NCBI RefSeq assembly: GCF_023343835.1
Contig: NC_064449.1
Span: forward strand, 4,563,778 to 4,627,777
Length of the DNA: 64,000 nucleotides
Direction of reading: 5' to 3'
DNA from: Lagopus muta
Taxonomy: Eukaryota; Chordata; Aves; Galliformes; Phasianidae
Positions 1 through 15,500 of this stretch are shown piece by piece. The position numbers were made by a program, and so were the translations under genes. Below the pieces are notes generated by a model. That model ran no database searches, had not been told where the DNA came from, and saw nothing but the letters and a program-made list of their open reading frames with translations. The stretch's first letter is position 1. Every line of letters starts with the position of its first letter.

Positions 1-592
1 AAGATGAACTGCTAGCCAGTCATTGCAAATGATACAAATCAAAAGATGAAGTCTACTGGATTGTCATGCAAATCACTTCGTGCTGATACACAATATATTC
101 AAAACAGTTGCCATCTGCCTCCTTCAAAAAAGTAAAACACTGTTTCATACTGTTTTGGTTCGCTTTTGAGCAATTTGTTTTGTTTCACCCACCGTTCAAA
201 TTTTCACCTGGTCAGTTCACACAGGCATTGACAGAGCATTCAGTCTTCTAAAGACTGAATCCACGTCTTCCCTAGTAAGCTCAGACATTTAGCTCTGCAG
301 AAACAAGAAAAGATTACTGAAAACTCAGGCAGCTGCATTCTCCTGTCAACAGCCCCATCTTGACTAAATGACAGGCATCAACGGTGGCAGGTGACAACTT
401 TGACTTTTGTATTGAAAGCTCTGACTGTACATTGATTCTATTTAAAGTACCAAATTCATAAAGCATCAATATTGCCCGTGATACCACAGACCCATCACCC
501 TCCTTGAAATGAGCAGTTTGATCATTTCAGGTCAGACCCCCCATGATTAAAGCACCTCCCTGTGCTGCCAGTATTGAGAACAGGGACTGTAC

Positions 593-3500
593 CGTCCGGC
601 GTTGCCTGCTGACAGGGTTTTTTACATTTGACGTAATCGTGGTCAACTGGAGTGGCTGTGTAAGGTGGGGATGTCAGACCTGGACCAGAGGATGAGGGCA
701 GGGAAGTCCCAGGGCCTGGCACTGTTCCAGCTGAAGAGTGAGAGTCTTCATCAACCATGCAAGCTTTTTCCCTGGGAGAGCAAGGAGGAGAAAAACTTGC
801 ATGAACGTATCAGTAACATATACAAAGAAAGGAAAGAGACTGCATTATGACATTTCCAATACATTTATCAAATCTTACTAAAATTCTAAATAATGGAGTT
901 TGATCATCTGCTCCCTACCAGCGTTCAGCAGTAGAACATTTATCTCCTGGTTTTTAAGATGACAAAATACGAGGACTGAACTCTCTTAACCTTCAAAATA
1001 AAAGTGTTTGCTTTTGCAATTTTCATTGTTGATATAAAAATAAATAAATAAAAGTAGTTTCAAAACAGATCACAAGATCAAAGCTGTTCCATTTTATTCC
1101 ATTCCCATCTACACTGCACCAATTACTGAGAAGACCTTCTAACTACACACGGTGCCTGATACTGCACATATTAGAATTAAATCTATTCCTTTGGTTTGTT
1201 CTGTATTTCATTCGGTTTCGTTTTAATGGTTCATTATTCAGCAGTTTACAAGCATGCCTTTTGATGATGTTCCTAGCAATCAGCACTTACTTTTCTGCAG
1301 CTTTTGGGGTGTTCTTCTCCTCACCCCTGGCAAAAGGTCCCTCAGAAGCTTCTTTCATGAAGCTAAGTAATATCTCTGCATCTACTCCAGAATCTGGCTT
1401 CCCCACAAGTTTCAGAATGGAAGCATGAAGTCGGAAGTACACCTAGAAAACACCCAAGTGCATTTAGTCATTAGAGAATGCATAGCTCTGCACATCACAA
1501 ACAGACTGTAGCAACTGCAGTAAACAGTATATGATGGTCAGCTTGTATGTTAACTCATCTGAATAGAATGTGTCCTTGCTTGCTAATGACAGAATCTGAA
1601 AACTTGAAAATTTTAATAAATGCAACCTAAAGAATAAAACAGTGAAAGCAGACAAGGCCAAAGTCACGGCTGGGTATGATCCAGATGCCCTGTTTTTACC
1701 AGACACAAAGGAAAACAGAGGCGTTATCACTACGGTTCCAATTCATGCATTAACTTCTGCTCTCACAGGTATGAGAACCTTGTGAAACACTCACTTGGAT
1801 TTTAATCAAACCCGATTGATGTGCTGTGTGCAAAGTGAAAACTGTCCAATATTGAGACTGTACATACAAGCTGGCTTTAAAGCAGGAACAGCCTGAATAA
1901 CAGACTTCACTTTATTCTCTAAGTTAATCTTGTAAACGTTGCCAGATGCAAGGCACCATTTATGCTCTGCATGCTTCATAATATAAATCATTAATAACTG
2001 GTACTTTGTTATTTGTACAGAACACTGCTTTCAAGTCTAGGTATTTTACTTTCTCCTTTTACCTCCAGCGCCTCCATGGCAAGTTCTGGTGGATTATGGT
2101 AGTGAATCTTCTTTGGATATCGGGCAGCCTCCTCGTGCAGGTAATGACCTGCCTGCTTGTAATGAAGCAGATAGACAACAGGAGGCTGTTTCTGTTTCTC
2201 AGCAATCTTTCCCAGCATGTAGTGAATAAGCCACTCCTCTTCGTCGCCGTCCCCCTCGCAGCGAGATGCTGATGTGAAGCACAGCTTGGCTGTCTCCAAC
2301 ATGCTGTCTCGGCGTTCTTCCATCTGAGATGGAATCAAGCATTGAGAAATACATCAGTTCACAGTGGCTACAATGAAAAATGCTAAAAAAAAAAACCACT
2401 CCTGCTCAGAAAAGTTCAAAGATGAGGAACATTATTTGAAGCATTTTCAAGCTTTTGCGTACGAGAAACTCAATCCTGAAAAAGGTATATTCCTGGAAGG
2501 AAGATTCTATTGTTCAAACTTATTTTTTAATATAACAGAGCTCTTGTTAAAAAAAAAAAAAAAGGCACTTTTTAATTCAAGTAGTGCTAAATAAACATTC
2601 TGATTTAATCCACAACTTCAGATGGTTGGTCTGCATTGTACTTTTTATCTGACAACATCAAATAACTTCAGCACTATCCCTGAAAATCTCTAGCAAGCTC
2701 CTTGTAGCCAAGAGGCCACGAGACAGTAAGAGCAAACCTTTAACAGAACACAGACATAAGGCATCATACTTAATTTTCTGAGTAGTTTTGAAGCTTTTGT
2801 GATGTTATTAACAAATAACCCTTATCTGTATGTATATATATGTACTGTTAGATGCCACTGCGTGCATAATTACTGGGGGAAAAAAGCCAACCACAACACA
2901 ACACTTGCCCCCCCTTCAGAACATGTGCTCACATCACCTTCTTGTGCACAGGGTCAAACGCCATACAAGCAGCTACAAGGAGTGCAACTCTAACAGTTAC
3001 ACCTGCAGCTGAGATTGCAAGACTCATCAGTGCTGTGAATACACTGTCCTGGTAAGTAAGCATGCTCCAGTGCCACTCTCTGCAGTTCAACCACTAGTAA
3101 GTTTCACAGCACAACAGTCACTCAGTAGCAGTGTTTCTTTACCACTCTGTTCCCACACATTCTGAGCTACATAATATTTGTGAGTCAGAATAATTAAATC
3201 AGAAATTCGGTTTACTGGTCCAAAAAGACAGGCGAAACATTTCTCCTTGCAACTCCATCAAGGTGAGAAAGAGTACTTTGCAATTGCTCAACTTTCCTGG
3301 GAAAGTTACATGACACTTACAGAAAGGTAAGGAAAACTTTACACAGCCTTTGGGAAAGGTGAGTTATCTTTTAAAGACAATTCAAAGATTGGGCTCAAAA
3401 TAATTTTATACAGAAAGAAAAACAAAACAACAAAAAGCAGAAACCCCAAACTCTTTAAACAGTGCTTGATGCCAACTGCTTTTATGAATGAAAATTAGAA

Positions 3501-6500
3501 TTTCCAATATTACTAACATTCAGGCCAGTAGGGAGCTACTAAATGCTGCAGCATGTGAATATTTAAGTTATTGTGTCAGGAAAGGCCATTTAGAAGATTT
3601 ACAAGTCCCCACTACACTACGTTAAGTCTCACCTGCTGCACAACTTCAGGAGGGAGTTCTGATTTCCACTGCTTAAGCTGTCGAGATGCAAAAGAATGCA
3701 GGGCATAAGAAATGGTGCCATATTCTATCCACAGGGAGAGGTTAGAGCTGTCGATCTCGAGGGCTCGCTTGAAGCAATTCAGGACAGGAGTAGAGTGCTT
3801 CCAGATGGGGCCATCACTTTTCAGTTCGTTAGAGTTCAACTTGTCCTGAATACGACTTGCTCGAGCCAGAGCCATGCCTGCCCATGAATCAAACCTAGGG
3901 AAGCAAGAAAATAAGGTATCAACAACCTCCTCACACGCACTGCGCTGAATGGCAAAGCCATCACAGCCAGCAGCCATTCAGACGTTTTGAGTTGTTGGAC
4001 TGTGAACAGCTTTTATCATCACAACTATTTCCAACGTAAATATCACAAAGAACAAATTCATACTGAGAAATTTCAATAATTAAGAAAGATTGCTTTCTGA
4101 AGTAAACATTCAGTAACCTGCCCTGCTTTTATATTACTGACAACTGTCACAATAGATCCCCTATCACATAGCTTCAAATTAACATCTGAGGTTCATGGAT
4201 CTAGAATGTTTATTTTTTTCCACCATGATTCTAACATTGAAGGAATAAATCACAACATTCTCACAATTTTGCTTATTAATTTCTTGCTAATTTGAAAGCA
4301 CATTTTTGGGTCAACAGACCTCAACAGAGACATCCCTGAGGGGAATGGAAAGGGAACCATAATACAGACATCTTAAGAAACAGTATCTAAAATGACCAGG
4401 GCAAAAACAGTATGCTACCACACAAAGCATCTTATTCTGAACAAAGAAAAGTCACAGAAAAAAGTCAAAATGCACTCCCATTTATTTGTGACATCTACAA
4501 AACTCCAGAGAAATGTGTTGGATTTTTTGTTTTGTAATTTATCAAGTTGCAAGCTGAAGTTCTAGCAATCTCCCAACCAGTTCCCAGACCAGAAGATTCA
4601 ACACCATTAAACTGTGTCTATTTCCCCTACAGACTTCACATGTAAAATTGCTCTGTGCCTTCACCTTCCCTCTTGTCTCTGTTACCTGACTGAACTTAGA
4701 AACAGTCCTCTTAAGTAATTTAAACTGGAGTTTTTGTCATTTAAATTGGTCTACAATGGGAACTGAAATGATAGCTGACATCCAATAGGCAAGCCCTAAG
4801 ATTTAATCAATTTTTAACATGAAATTGCTTAATCTTGGTGGTATTTCAGTAAGTTTGATGCCACTAAGAAACAGATTTAGTTCAAACATCACCTAAGTAC
4901 CATACTTAAGCATGGCAAATAAAAGAGGTCAACAGAGAGCAGGGTTGCTTGCTTTTAACTCCTGAAACAAAAACAAAGTTTCTTTTTTATGCTTTCCTAA
5001 TTCTGAAATAAATGAAAAGAATGAATATCATGCAGCAGGATTCAACAATACCGACCTGTTTGGGCAAATGCAAATGTCATGCATGTAAAATTTGATGGCC
5101 TTGGACTGTTCTTTATTCTTGAAGTGGTAGTCTGCCAGAAGGTAATACAACTCAGTCACCACTGGTGGAGAATAGTCTGCACCATCTGGGAGAGACGGCG
5201 CCTGGAGATGATAAATTAATAATAAAGATTAATAAAATGTCCATATTAAATGAGCTGAACTTCTGCTTCTTCCTTACAGTGAAAGTAGTCTTTCCATCAC
5301 ATGAAGGTACTGAATATGAAAACAGTGAAAATATTCCACAGATTTACAGAGCACTTACATGTCACATGGACTCCATTTAACCAATATTAAATTTCAAGAC
5401 CGGAAGCTTTGGAGGTGTCTGATTTCACTCAAATGCAATTATCTAAGGAAATCCAGCATTATTTAATAAATCGTTCCCTTAACTATCTGAAAATCAACAC
5501 CAAAATAACACTGCAGTAATTTAATCCTGTTTTTATAGCAACTCATTATACCTTGCTGCACGTTCCTTCGATGTAGGCAGACACAGCATCCAGGCTCAGC
5601 ATAGGTTTGTCTGTCCGAGGAACAATTGTAGCAGTCTTCTTTAAAAGGTTGGCCAAGTCAGCAGAAACGGTGCTGGTTTTGTAACTGTCAAATTCTGGAA
5701 GAGTTTTAGGCTTAAAATATTCAAACATGAACAAGGCATCTTCCCACGTGAGATCCACCTGAAGAGGGAGGAGAAGAGAGGGGCAAAATGATCTCAAATT
5801 CCAAAATCATTGTCTATTAACAGGGAGTTTATATGACTTCTCCAGTTACCAAACAGTAAGAGTTACTCTAGAAGGACTCAAATTGTGACTCCCCTGTGGC
5901 AGGAGGTTGGAACTACATATCTTTAAGTTCCCTCCAGCCTAAACCATTCTACGATTCTACGATTAAACCTCCCTACAATTAAATCACTACTAATACCTGG
6001 TGCTCTCAAGTACATCATTGCTGCTTCACAATTAAAGGACTAACATTTATTTGCAACTCAGTGTATGCCACTGAAAAACAAAGTCACTCCACTTGTTTAG
6101 ACAAACTATTATTTTTATTAATACAGTTCTCTCCTGTTAGACCAAGCTTTTTCCTTCTATTGTTCAACTCATTCCTTACAGTAAATTTTGCTTTTGTACA
6201 TGAAGCTGTACTACTAAAAACTCCATTTTCTTTTTAACAACTTCAGCGAGAACGTTTTCAAACAGATGTAAAAATGTAACTTTTATTTCTAATTTTATGC
6301 TCACTTACGTTTGGTAACCATAAATTCATCTGGAGGTTTATAAGCAAAAAATCAGTGTCAGGCGGAGGACTGATATCTCAATTTTTCTGTCCTTTCTTTA
6401 ACATTATAACCCTTTTCATGTAGCACTCAGTAGTTTTTCTTCTCTCAAATTCAACTGAATCTCGCATATTTCTGATACACAGCTAATAGATATTCTCCAT

Positions 6501-9500
6501 CATGGATTTCACAAAATAAGTTGTATTTTTAACAGTACCACTTTTCATTAACAGCAAGGTTGGCTGCTAAAGTTTTTCTTCTCATAAGCTGACATTTTCA
6601 TTTTCCTCTCTACACCTCTCAAACTTCTCCTTCTCTGTTGAAAACAGGAAAGGCATGGCTCAATAAAAATCAGTTTGTCAGTACTTTCAAAACAGCAAAT
6701 TACTGTGAGACAACACCAGCATTTCATTTCAAACATGACTCTTTGGAATCAAGTCTACTATTTTTTTTTTTTTAAAGGAAAGTTTGTTTTCTACAATATG
6801 CAAGATATGTAAGTTTTAGGAGGGGAGAGGAAAGTAAAAATAATAAATTTATATACACACACACATACACTATATATACACACATACATATATACATATA
6901 CACACACACAATATGAAATCTTTTTTGTAAGTATCTTAAGGTGCATTAACACCAAACAAGGCTGCATCTTCCAGCACCACAGAAAGTTTCACTGACATTA
7001 AGCAATACAGAACTTACCTGCTGTACTGAATGTTCTTCTAGATACCTTGCTTTGCTTTTTTTGCTAGGAAAACCATATAAACAATAAAAACATTGCTCCA
7101 AAGCTGTTTCCAGCTCTTCTTTGTATGGGTGAGTATCTTCAGAAGTGGATGCTGCAAGTTCTTTTTCAAGTACCTGCACCTACAACATCACAAACATCAA
7201 TGAAAATGTCATCTAAGATCTGAAGCTTGTATTAAGTTACCTGGTTGTCTGGAGTTATGTGCTGAAAACAGCCTAAGAAACCCGTTTCTCCCAAAACACA
7301 ATCAAATATTCCCCGTATTTCTACAATCCAGTCTCACACAAGTAATTTAAATGGCACTGTAACTGTGAGAAAAGTGCTTTCACTGTTCTCTACATTAATT
7401 CTTGAACTCTATTTTCAGTCAAGAAAACTAGTTATCAACTTAATGTTTTAGACTTAGTTAAGATTGTTCAGTTTCCCATTACACATCAAGTTGCTTTGGT
7501 GAATACGAACACTACAGTTTGTCAATGCTGTGAATAAGCCAGGCTACCACAAGGAGAAGGCTCCAATACACAGATATCAGTGTCTTCTGCACGAAATTCT
7601 GCAGTCAAAAATTGAAAACATAAGATGTTCCATCCATCTGCAACCCCTAGAAAAGATCTTACTACTTCCACAGTACTTCTAGAAGAGGTGTTTTGTATGG
7701 TTGGGTTGTTGTTGTTTTTTGAGCCAAAACTCTGAGAAGTAAGGGTAGTGCATTAGAGCAAGGCTAATTCTTAGAAGATGCTTCAATGACATTTTGAGCA
7801 TCAGCAATCACCTTCAAGTCACAGCAGTCTCCTTATTTCCACTACTTTCCCTGTAAGGACTTGTGAGCAGCATTTGAAATTTAAGAAAGCGTAGATAAGT
7901 GGGAAGGAAGATGCAAAGCCCACAGGACAACAAAAGCCCGATGTTCCTGCTGCTGCAAACAAAATCACATCTAACACCCCTAACAGAATTATCACTTGAA
8001 GAGTGTTCAAAACAACCTCCTGCATTCTTGTGTGCCTTTTAGCAGTACCCCAGAATAATTTTTAGTAACAAAGGAATTAGCCATGTATTAATATATTTTC
8101 TTGCATATCTTCTGCACTATATGTAATAAAATGTTTTTCAGCACATCCAGAAAATGAGTATCAGTCTATAAGACACATTTCTATTCAGCATTCTTGAAGC
8201 TGTCACTCCAAATAATTTGTTCCATTCCATTTTTTCCTTTCTTTATCCTTCCAAAACATTGTTTCTGAAAGCTGAATATCTGTGCTAAATAATGCTATTT
8301 CATTCTTTAGTTTAAAAAGTGGGCAGCCCTAAGAATGAAAACTGAAGATCTCATTTAAGGTACTTGATGACATTAGTGAAGATCCAGTGGTAAATAAATT
8401 TGCAGCTCTCAATTATCTGTAGTTTGTCCAGGCTCACAGGGCATGCATCAGATGGACCAGGCTGTGGATACAGGCACACCGTACGGTTTAGATTTGGCAC
8501 TTTGGAGTACTGCAGCTGCACAGCACTTAGGGCAAACCTGAGCCTGGAAATAGGTTAGCTATTTGCATGAAGCACAGTGCCTGAGCTGAGAAGCCTGCTG
8601 GACCCAAAGGCAGATCCATGCACAGGCAGCTCAGGTGTAACAGCATTATGCTCCTAATTCCAGGGAGACAGAGCAGAGAAGGCTGCAGAGATAAGCTAAC
8701 AGCAGCACACTGAACTGGCCTCAGCTCCAGCACTGTTCATTAGCTCCAGCCCTGCAGGGGAGATCTCACTCTGCAGAACCCCTCAGGCTTTCCACACCAC
8801 CCTTCCCAGCTGTCTAAATTACTGGCCTGGCCACGCTGCTGCTCAGACACAGAGGCAGATGGTGTCTGGCACTGAGCTGCAGTTAATAACCTCCAGGGAG
8901 TGCCAAGAAGGGAAATGAAGAGATTCCCGAGTGGCTCAATGCAGAACTAATCACCATTTTCTCGTGGCTGAAGGTAATAAGCCTCAACGAAGTCGAGCTG
9001 AATCTGTAAAGTGCCACTGAAATATCCCTGTAGAGCACTGCCCACTGAACACCACAGCACTGTATTATTTGGGTTCTGCCAACAGCCAGGGTAACCCAGG
9101 CTGCCGGTACTCTGGGCAGCAAAAAGCTGACTGCAATTCAATTTCTATGCCGAGGGAAAAAGGAAGCAACATGTTTAGAAATATCCTACTTCAGCCATGG
9201 GGAATTTCTCAAGGAATTATCCTGAAAAGGTCAACAGAGAGCAGGTAACTCCTTTCATCTAATAATGCTACTGCCCAGACACACACTGCTGGAGCATATT
9301 AGATTTTATAACACACTCATCTGAACAACAGAGCAAAGAACAGCCTTGAGACACAGGTAGAAGGACTGAAGCAGCTCTTCATTATCATCTTTGTTCAGTA
9401 GACCAGCTCTGTAAATATAAGCTGAAGTTACATTTAGCTCATAACATAAAAGCAACTCAAGTACTACCTGTTTCAGTCTGCAGTATAAACCCAAGGCAGG

Positions 9501-12500
9501 TACAATCAAAATAACCAAATTTAGCAACAGCAGAACAGTGACAAACATCACAGCTCCAGGACCAAATCCAGGTAACAGCACTGTGAGGGATCAGCAACAT
9601 CCCAGGTGCCTAACTGGGGACAGATCATGTCCTACAAATCTTTAACAGTTTAGAAGAAATAAATAACTAAGTTTAACTGCAAAATTCAAAACTGAATTTT
9701 CATTTAAAGACTCTCTAAAATGCCAGATAATATTTATCTATAATGGAAACCACGCAACCTTTAAGTAACACTTGGCAAATTCTGTTCTGTGAATTGAGCA
9801 GCTATACATCTAGTCTAAAACTTTTTTAGAATCACTAAGATGAAAGTGGAATCCCACTAGATTACATGCTTGCAGATGTAACACCACAGTTTTTTCAGTT
9901 TGTGAATGATGCACAGTGCTATCGGATTGCTTGTCATTCTTCCTTCTCCTCCAAATCCTAGGAGCAGAATAAAATAACAGTGCAAGAAGCGAAACAGGAA
10001 AAGTGGAAGATAGCAATTACTCTTCTCAGTGAGAAGACCAAAGAAGAATGGGAATTATGACAGGAAATAAACTGCTCAAGTTTATTTTCAGTTTTATGCC
10101 AACACTCAAGAGTACATGCCTATTACTTGCCAGATTTTAGAGAATTAAATGGATAATTAACTTTTTTATTCTAACACCAAGATACGCCACCACTTTTCTT
10201 ACGTGTGCTGTTCTTTGTTATTCTTTAACACAAAGTTCTCACAATTAAGACTTTTGAATATTACTTCGTTTACTGAACACAAGTGAGCATGATTCTTGAC
10301 CTGCCTGTTTGTGAAGAAATCACACTGAAACATACTGCTAGCAGGCTAAGTACTCAGTATAATCACTTCATGGTTCTCCAGGCATGGCAGACCATTTACT
10401 AGCTTAGTACAAAGGTGGTTACCCAAAGCCAGCTCCTGTCTGACAAGAAGTGCTGTTTAAAAAGGAGAACAAAGGAAAGGGGAGTGCAAAAAGCAAACCT
10501 TCACTATTCAGACTTCGTTGACTCAAAGGCTGATCTGCTTTGCAGAAGAAAAGTGGACTCAGCAGCGCATTGTAACATGAAGACATTACCCATGCAATAA
10601 TCTAATAAACTGTTTTGAGATGGCTGCTGCCCATATGAATTCCAGAGGGTTGGGTTTTTTTTTCCATACTGTACAATGCTAACACTTACATAGAACTTGA
10701 GAAGAGCACCATCTGAGTTGCAGCACCAGGATCTTCTTCCCAAATACTCATGAGCAGTGTTCAGCAGCATAAGTGAAGAAGGCAGCATAGGAGTATCAGG
10801 ATTCACTACAAGAAAGAAGTTGGCAAATATTTTAGTCGTACAGAACTGAGTTAACTTCAACCACTGCATCTGGTGCAGAAAAATAAAAGTTGCCTCTGGG
10901 AGAAGAATGTCATATTTGCATATCCATCTACTCCCTTCAGTCAGCAGATGAGATGACAAACATAAGTAATTTTTATTTATATTCCACAGTAAGATGGAAA
11001 GAAGTTCAGCTCCAACACGTAGAAGTGAATTTTAAAAAATTACCTCCTTCTCCCTGGTTCTGCTGCTGCTGGCAGCAAAGGGATCGAAAAGCATCTTCTT
11101 CATGCTGGATGATCCTGTGTAGGATGATCCATGGAAGAACTGAGGAGACATATGGTTCTTTGGGTTCTTCCTGGACTGCCATGCTGCAGTCTATGATCTA
11201 AGAAAGAAACAGGTGTTACAGACACAAAAAGATACAGATTAAGAGTCAGGAGTCAATCTTTAATGAACAACCTGAAGCTAATAATGCATTCTACCCTATA
11301 GGAATAATCCTCAATTAAGCTTCAGCTTCTCACAGTGAATAGGGGTAAGAAGTCCTACAAGTAAGATCAGCTGGCATGGGAAAGGGTAGAATAGAATTCC
11401 CCAACCATTTTTCTCTTGCATAGCCATTTTCCAACCAGTTATCTCTCTGTTAATAACACATTCAGGCTTTTCAAAGTGAATAAATGTACAGAAGAAAATA
11501 CAACAACTATAAAGCACAACTGGAAAAGACCACTCAGAATCATTAACAGACATGATGCTGATAATTTAAGCAAGTAAGAATGACTGACCTGAACCAAGTT
11601 ACAAAATGCACTCAGCCAGCTGAATAAGTCTTCACACTGTCACCATTGTCACCATTAATTGAGCATAAGAGTTGTCACCATGACAGAGCGTAAGAGTTTT
11701 GCTCCTTTGGTTATTTTACTGCTGTTCTTTAATTCCTTCAGGCAGCTTTGTATTTGAAGGCACCTACTGTTCCTGATCCTAGAAAGGTGCACTTAGTGCC
11801 TCTCTAACACGCTGACTTGAAAATTAAAACAGCAATGTTCCTCTTTCCCTCTGCACCAGCAAAACTGTAACTCAAAATACCACTGTGAACAGGTCAGCCA
11901 GCTGTACTCATGTCTGAAGGCCAACACACAGCCACTCTTATCAAGGTTACCTGAATCAGGTTGGTTGTTAATCGAACGAGGCTTGGTGTTACAGAAGATT
12001 CTTTCAGGATGCTGTTGTCTGATGATAATGAACTATCTATTCCTATGAGCAGCTGTGTTACTGTAGCAACCCACTCTTCTTTAGCAGAGGCTGCCGTCAT
12101 ATTCATCATCTGCTGACTTGCTTCATTCAAGGCAACTTCTGAGCATTCAAAGCATTGCCTGTAATCTTGCAGCTTGAGCAAAGAGTCCTAGAGAATGTAA
12201 ATATAAGGAAAAAGGGTATATTCTTAAAAAAAATAAACTGAAAACAGCAGAAGGTGGCTGTACACATTATACAGATAAGACAGTTTGTTACACTTAATTG
12301 AATTAAGTTGAATTTAAACACCTTTACATGTGACATTAAAAGACAACAGGAGGTGTCCAGATCTTAGATGACAAATAAACAGCAGAACATAAATTTCAAA
12401 AAATCATTACTGATTTTCTACTTGAATAAGAGAGGCATGAAATACACATTTCCAAGAATACGATACTTACAGGTTTAATAAATTCTGCCCATATGCAGCT

Positions 12501-15500
12501 TATATTCTTGTGCTACCACTTAATTACTCCATAAATGTCAGAACAGCAACTACAAGGCCAGTACTACAGCAACACCCTCCTGCTTCTTTATACTCAAGTT
12601 CAGGTAAATGAGATTGCAAAGAGGCTGTCAGATTTGGCTCATTCCAGCTAAAACAGCGTCAGTCTTTCTTGTGATTATTTTTCCCCAAGCAGACTGACTG
12701 CTCCAACCACAGCTGAGGTGATCTGTACACATTTTCAATATTATGTGGACTACAGATGCAGCTGTTATACTGGATCTATCTACCAACAGTTTGTCATTCA
12801 TGCAGGACAGGTACACTACACCATGAAATCATTCATATGCTAGGTAGCTTTTTCAAAGTTTTGGGTTCAGAATGGCTGTAAATCACCAACAAACCTGTAG
12901 GAGAAGCAGCTGTGCCGGTCTCTCTGGTATGGATGTCACAAATTCCAGATGTTTGACTCTTCCACTAAAGCATAACGTGGGGCGGAGCAGATGCACCACT
13001 GCAGTATAATCCCCTGCCTCATACAGTCGCTGGATCTCTTCCAAAGACTGGCATCTCTCCAGAGATTTTAGGTTTTTATCAATCTGCAAATATCACACAT
13101 GGCACAATCCAACCTCCATTTTGTCTTCACATACAAAGGTAGAGGCCTTTCACCTAATGTTTGAGCTATAAAGCTGTGCTAACTCCACAGCTACATCCAG
13201 GAATGCAGACCAGGAAGAAAACTCTTACTATGTAACATTTCAGCTGTTCCACATGCTTTTAATTATCATACAGTATGGAACTGTTGTGTAATAATAAACT
13301 TTCTTGCCTCAAACCCCCAAATCACACTTCTATGCAAGAATGTGTGCATCAGATGGACTTCAAAGTGAAGATGGCACAACTGCACAAATGTGTTGGAACA
13401 GCCACAGAAAGAATGGAAAATCAACATCCTTTTATTCAAATGTGTATGAAAATTACTAAGTGGAAAACACCAACTGCTGAAAAAGGAAACTCATGTAACC
13501 ATCAGTGGAAGTTATGTTCACACAACAGAAAATAAAACAGTGGTTTAATAATCTACCACTGCACATGCAGTGCCTCTAATAGAAAAACCTTTCTATTCTG
13601 CATAAAAACAATCTCAAGTTGCACAAAACCAAGAGATCTGAAAGGTATCTTCTTGAAAAGGAGATGATGGCCATGACTTCATCATTAAACCATGAAACTG
13701 TTTCTTTACTCTCAGAAAAATTCTAGGACAAAATTCTAGGTAAGCTTTCATCACAAAAGAGCTCATTTCATAGATTGACCTTTAAGAATGAAAGGGGTGA
13801 AACAGGGAGAAACATTCCTGCAAACAAATTCTTACCTCTTCTAAAGAGACTATGGAATCAACATGCAGATTAGGTAATCGTATTACGATGCTGCTGTCAT
13901 CACCAGCTTTACGCTGCATTGTCGTGGAGCTCTGCAGCATTTCAGTGCAAATATCATAGTTTTCAAGTGCCTGTTCCATGTCTCCCTACAGAAGTACAGC
14001 AAGGGGAAAAAACAGTAACAAATAGAGTTCTGTCTGCAGAATGGCTTTCCAAAGCACGTATGAAATGTTTAAATTCAGTGTAGGCATTGCCAATGTGATT
14101 ATTGCACATGAAATCAAATCCAAAAAAAGCAAACCAAAGCAAGCAAATCAAGTATATCTTATCAGTGACCTTTGTAATAGGTAAAACAAACCAGAGAAAT
14201 CAAATTCAAGTGGAATTCTAAGGATTAATTTGGATTAATTAAAATCCCATTCTTTTAAGAATACAAAAGAGTAATTAGTAGAAATAATTCTTCCATTCAT
14301 ACTGATCAAAACGCTGAGTCAAGAAACATTCCTGTATTCCCCAAAGTGCATGCTTTTAACTGTTTAACTGATTTAATCCTCACACTTAAAATGAGCTGAG
14401 AATAACACAACTTTTAATTGCTGAGAAAAGTCTGGTTAAAACAAGAGTAGAACAAACCTGAAGCGCCAGAAAGCGAGCCTTCAGCCAATACACCCGAGTG
14501 ACAAACTCCATCCAGCCCTCCTCAAATAAATCTCGCTGCGAGGACGCGAACGACAACTGCAGCAGGTCTCCCAAGAAATGAATTCCTGGCAAGTCAGAAC
14601 CAAACTTTCCATTCACAGAGACAGCAGGGCAATTTCGTGGAGAAACTGTAAATCAATTATGTTTTATCATAAAGTTACCAGCATCCCATGAGAAGAGTCC
14701 CACATACCAGTTATTTCCGAAGTACCGATCTGCTCAAAGCCAAATGATGCAGCAGTAATAAGCACCTTTCAGATGTGTGTACAGAGAAAGATATCAGCAT
14801 ATAGAGGAGACAGCTCCAAAAAAATCCAGTGAATTCCTGGAACAGTTTCTTAATTTACCTACAGTATTTTTAGAAGAGAGAAAGAAGCACCTGACTCTCA
14901 CCTGTAGAGTTCTTCCCTTTTGCCAGCAGCCACTGATCTAATTGCAGTTCCATGCAGGAAAGGCTCATCAACATCATATCCTGCAGAAAAAGTGTGAAGT
15001 TGGAAAAAAAGAAGGAAAAAAGGAGAGAGAGAGAGAGAGAGAGAGAGAAATTTAAAATAGTCATCATTTCCATGACACTGAATATACATTCTAGTCTTAC
15101 TGGTTTATTAACGCTTCATGAATAAAGTTCAGGAGCAGACTGGAAAGCACCACGGGTGTCTGCCAGGTGGTTTTGTGCAGTGAAGAATATGCTATTTTCT
15201 GATTACATTCATAGGAAGAAGGGCTACAAATCCATCTGTAAAATCCATGAGCTTATGAAAATTGTTAAAGGTCCGACAGTGCATGGAACCAGAGGAGCTC
15301 GCTGCAGTCTCAAAACCCCCAAATTCATTACATTTATTATAATTTACAGATCAAATTTGAAATAAGCTCAGGGATTAAAGGGAAAAGACAAGCACAAGGA
15401 CAGTGATTTTAATGGTATAATTACAAAGTAGTGACCTTCTAAATTTTACACAACAAGAAGTTATAAGACATAATTCAATTTGTTAAAAGGGATGTACATA

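Noticed and set aside
217-288. Small minus-strand ORF beginning MSELTREDVDSVFRRLNAL behind an acceptor-like CTGCAG, tested as the next CABIN1 exon
   Set aside because: In the phase left by exon 593-771 it reads into a stop after four codons, and the peptide is not like CABIN1. The real next exon is probably beyond the left edge.
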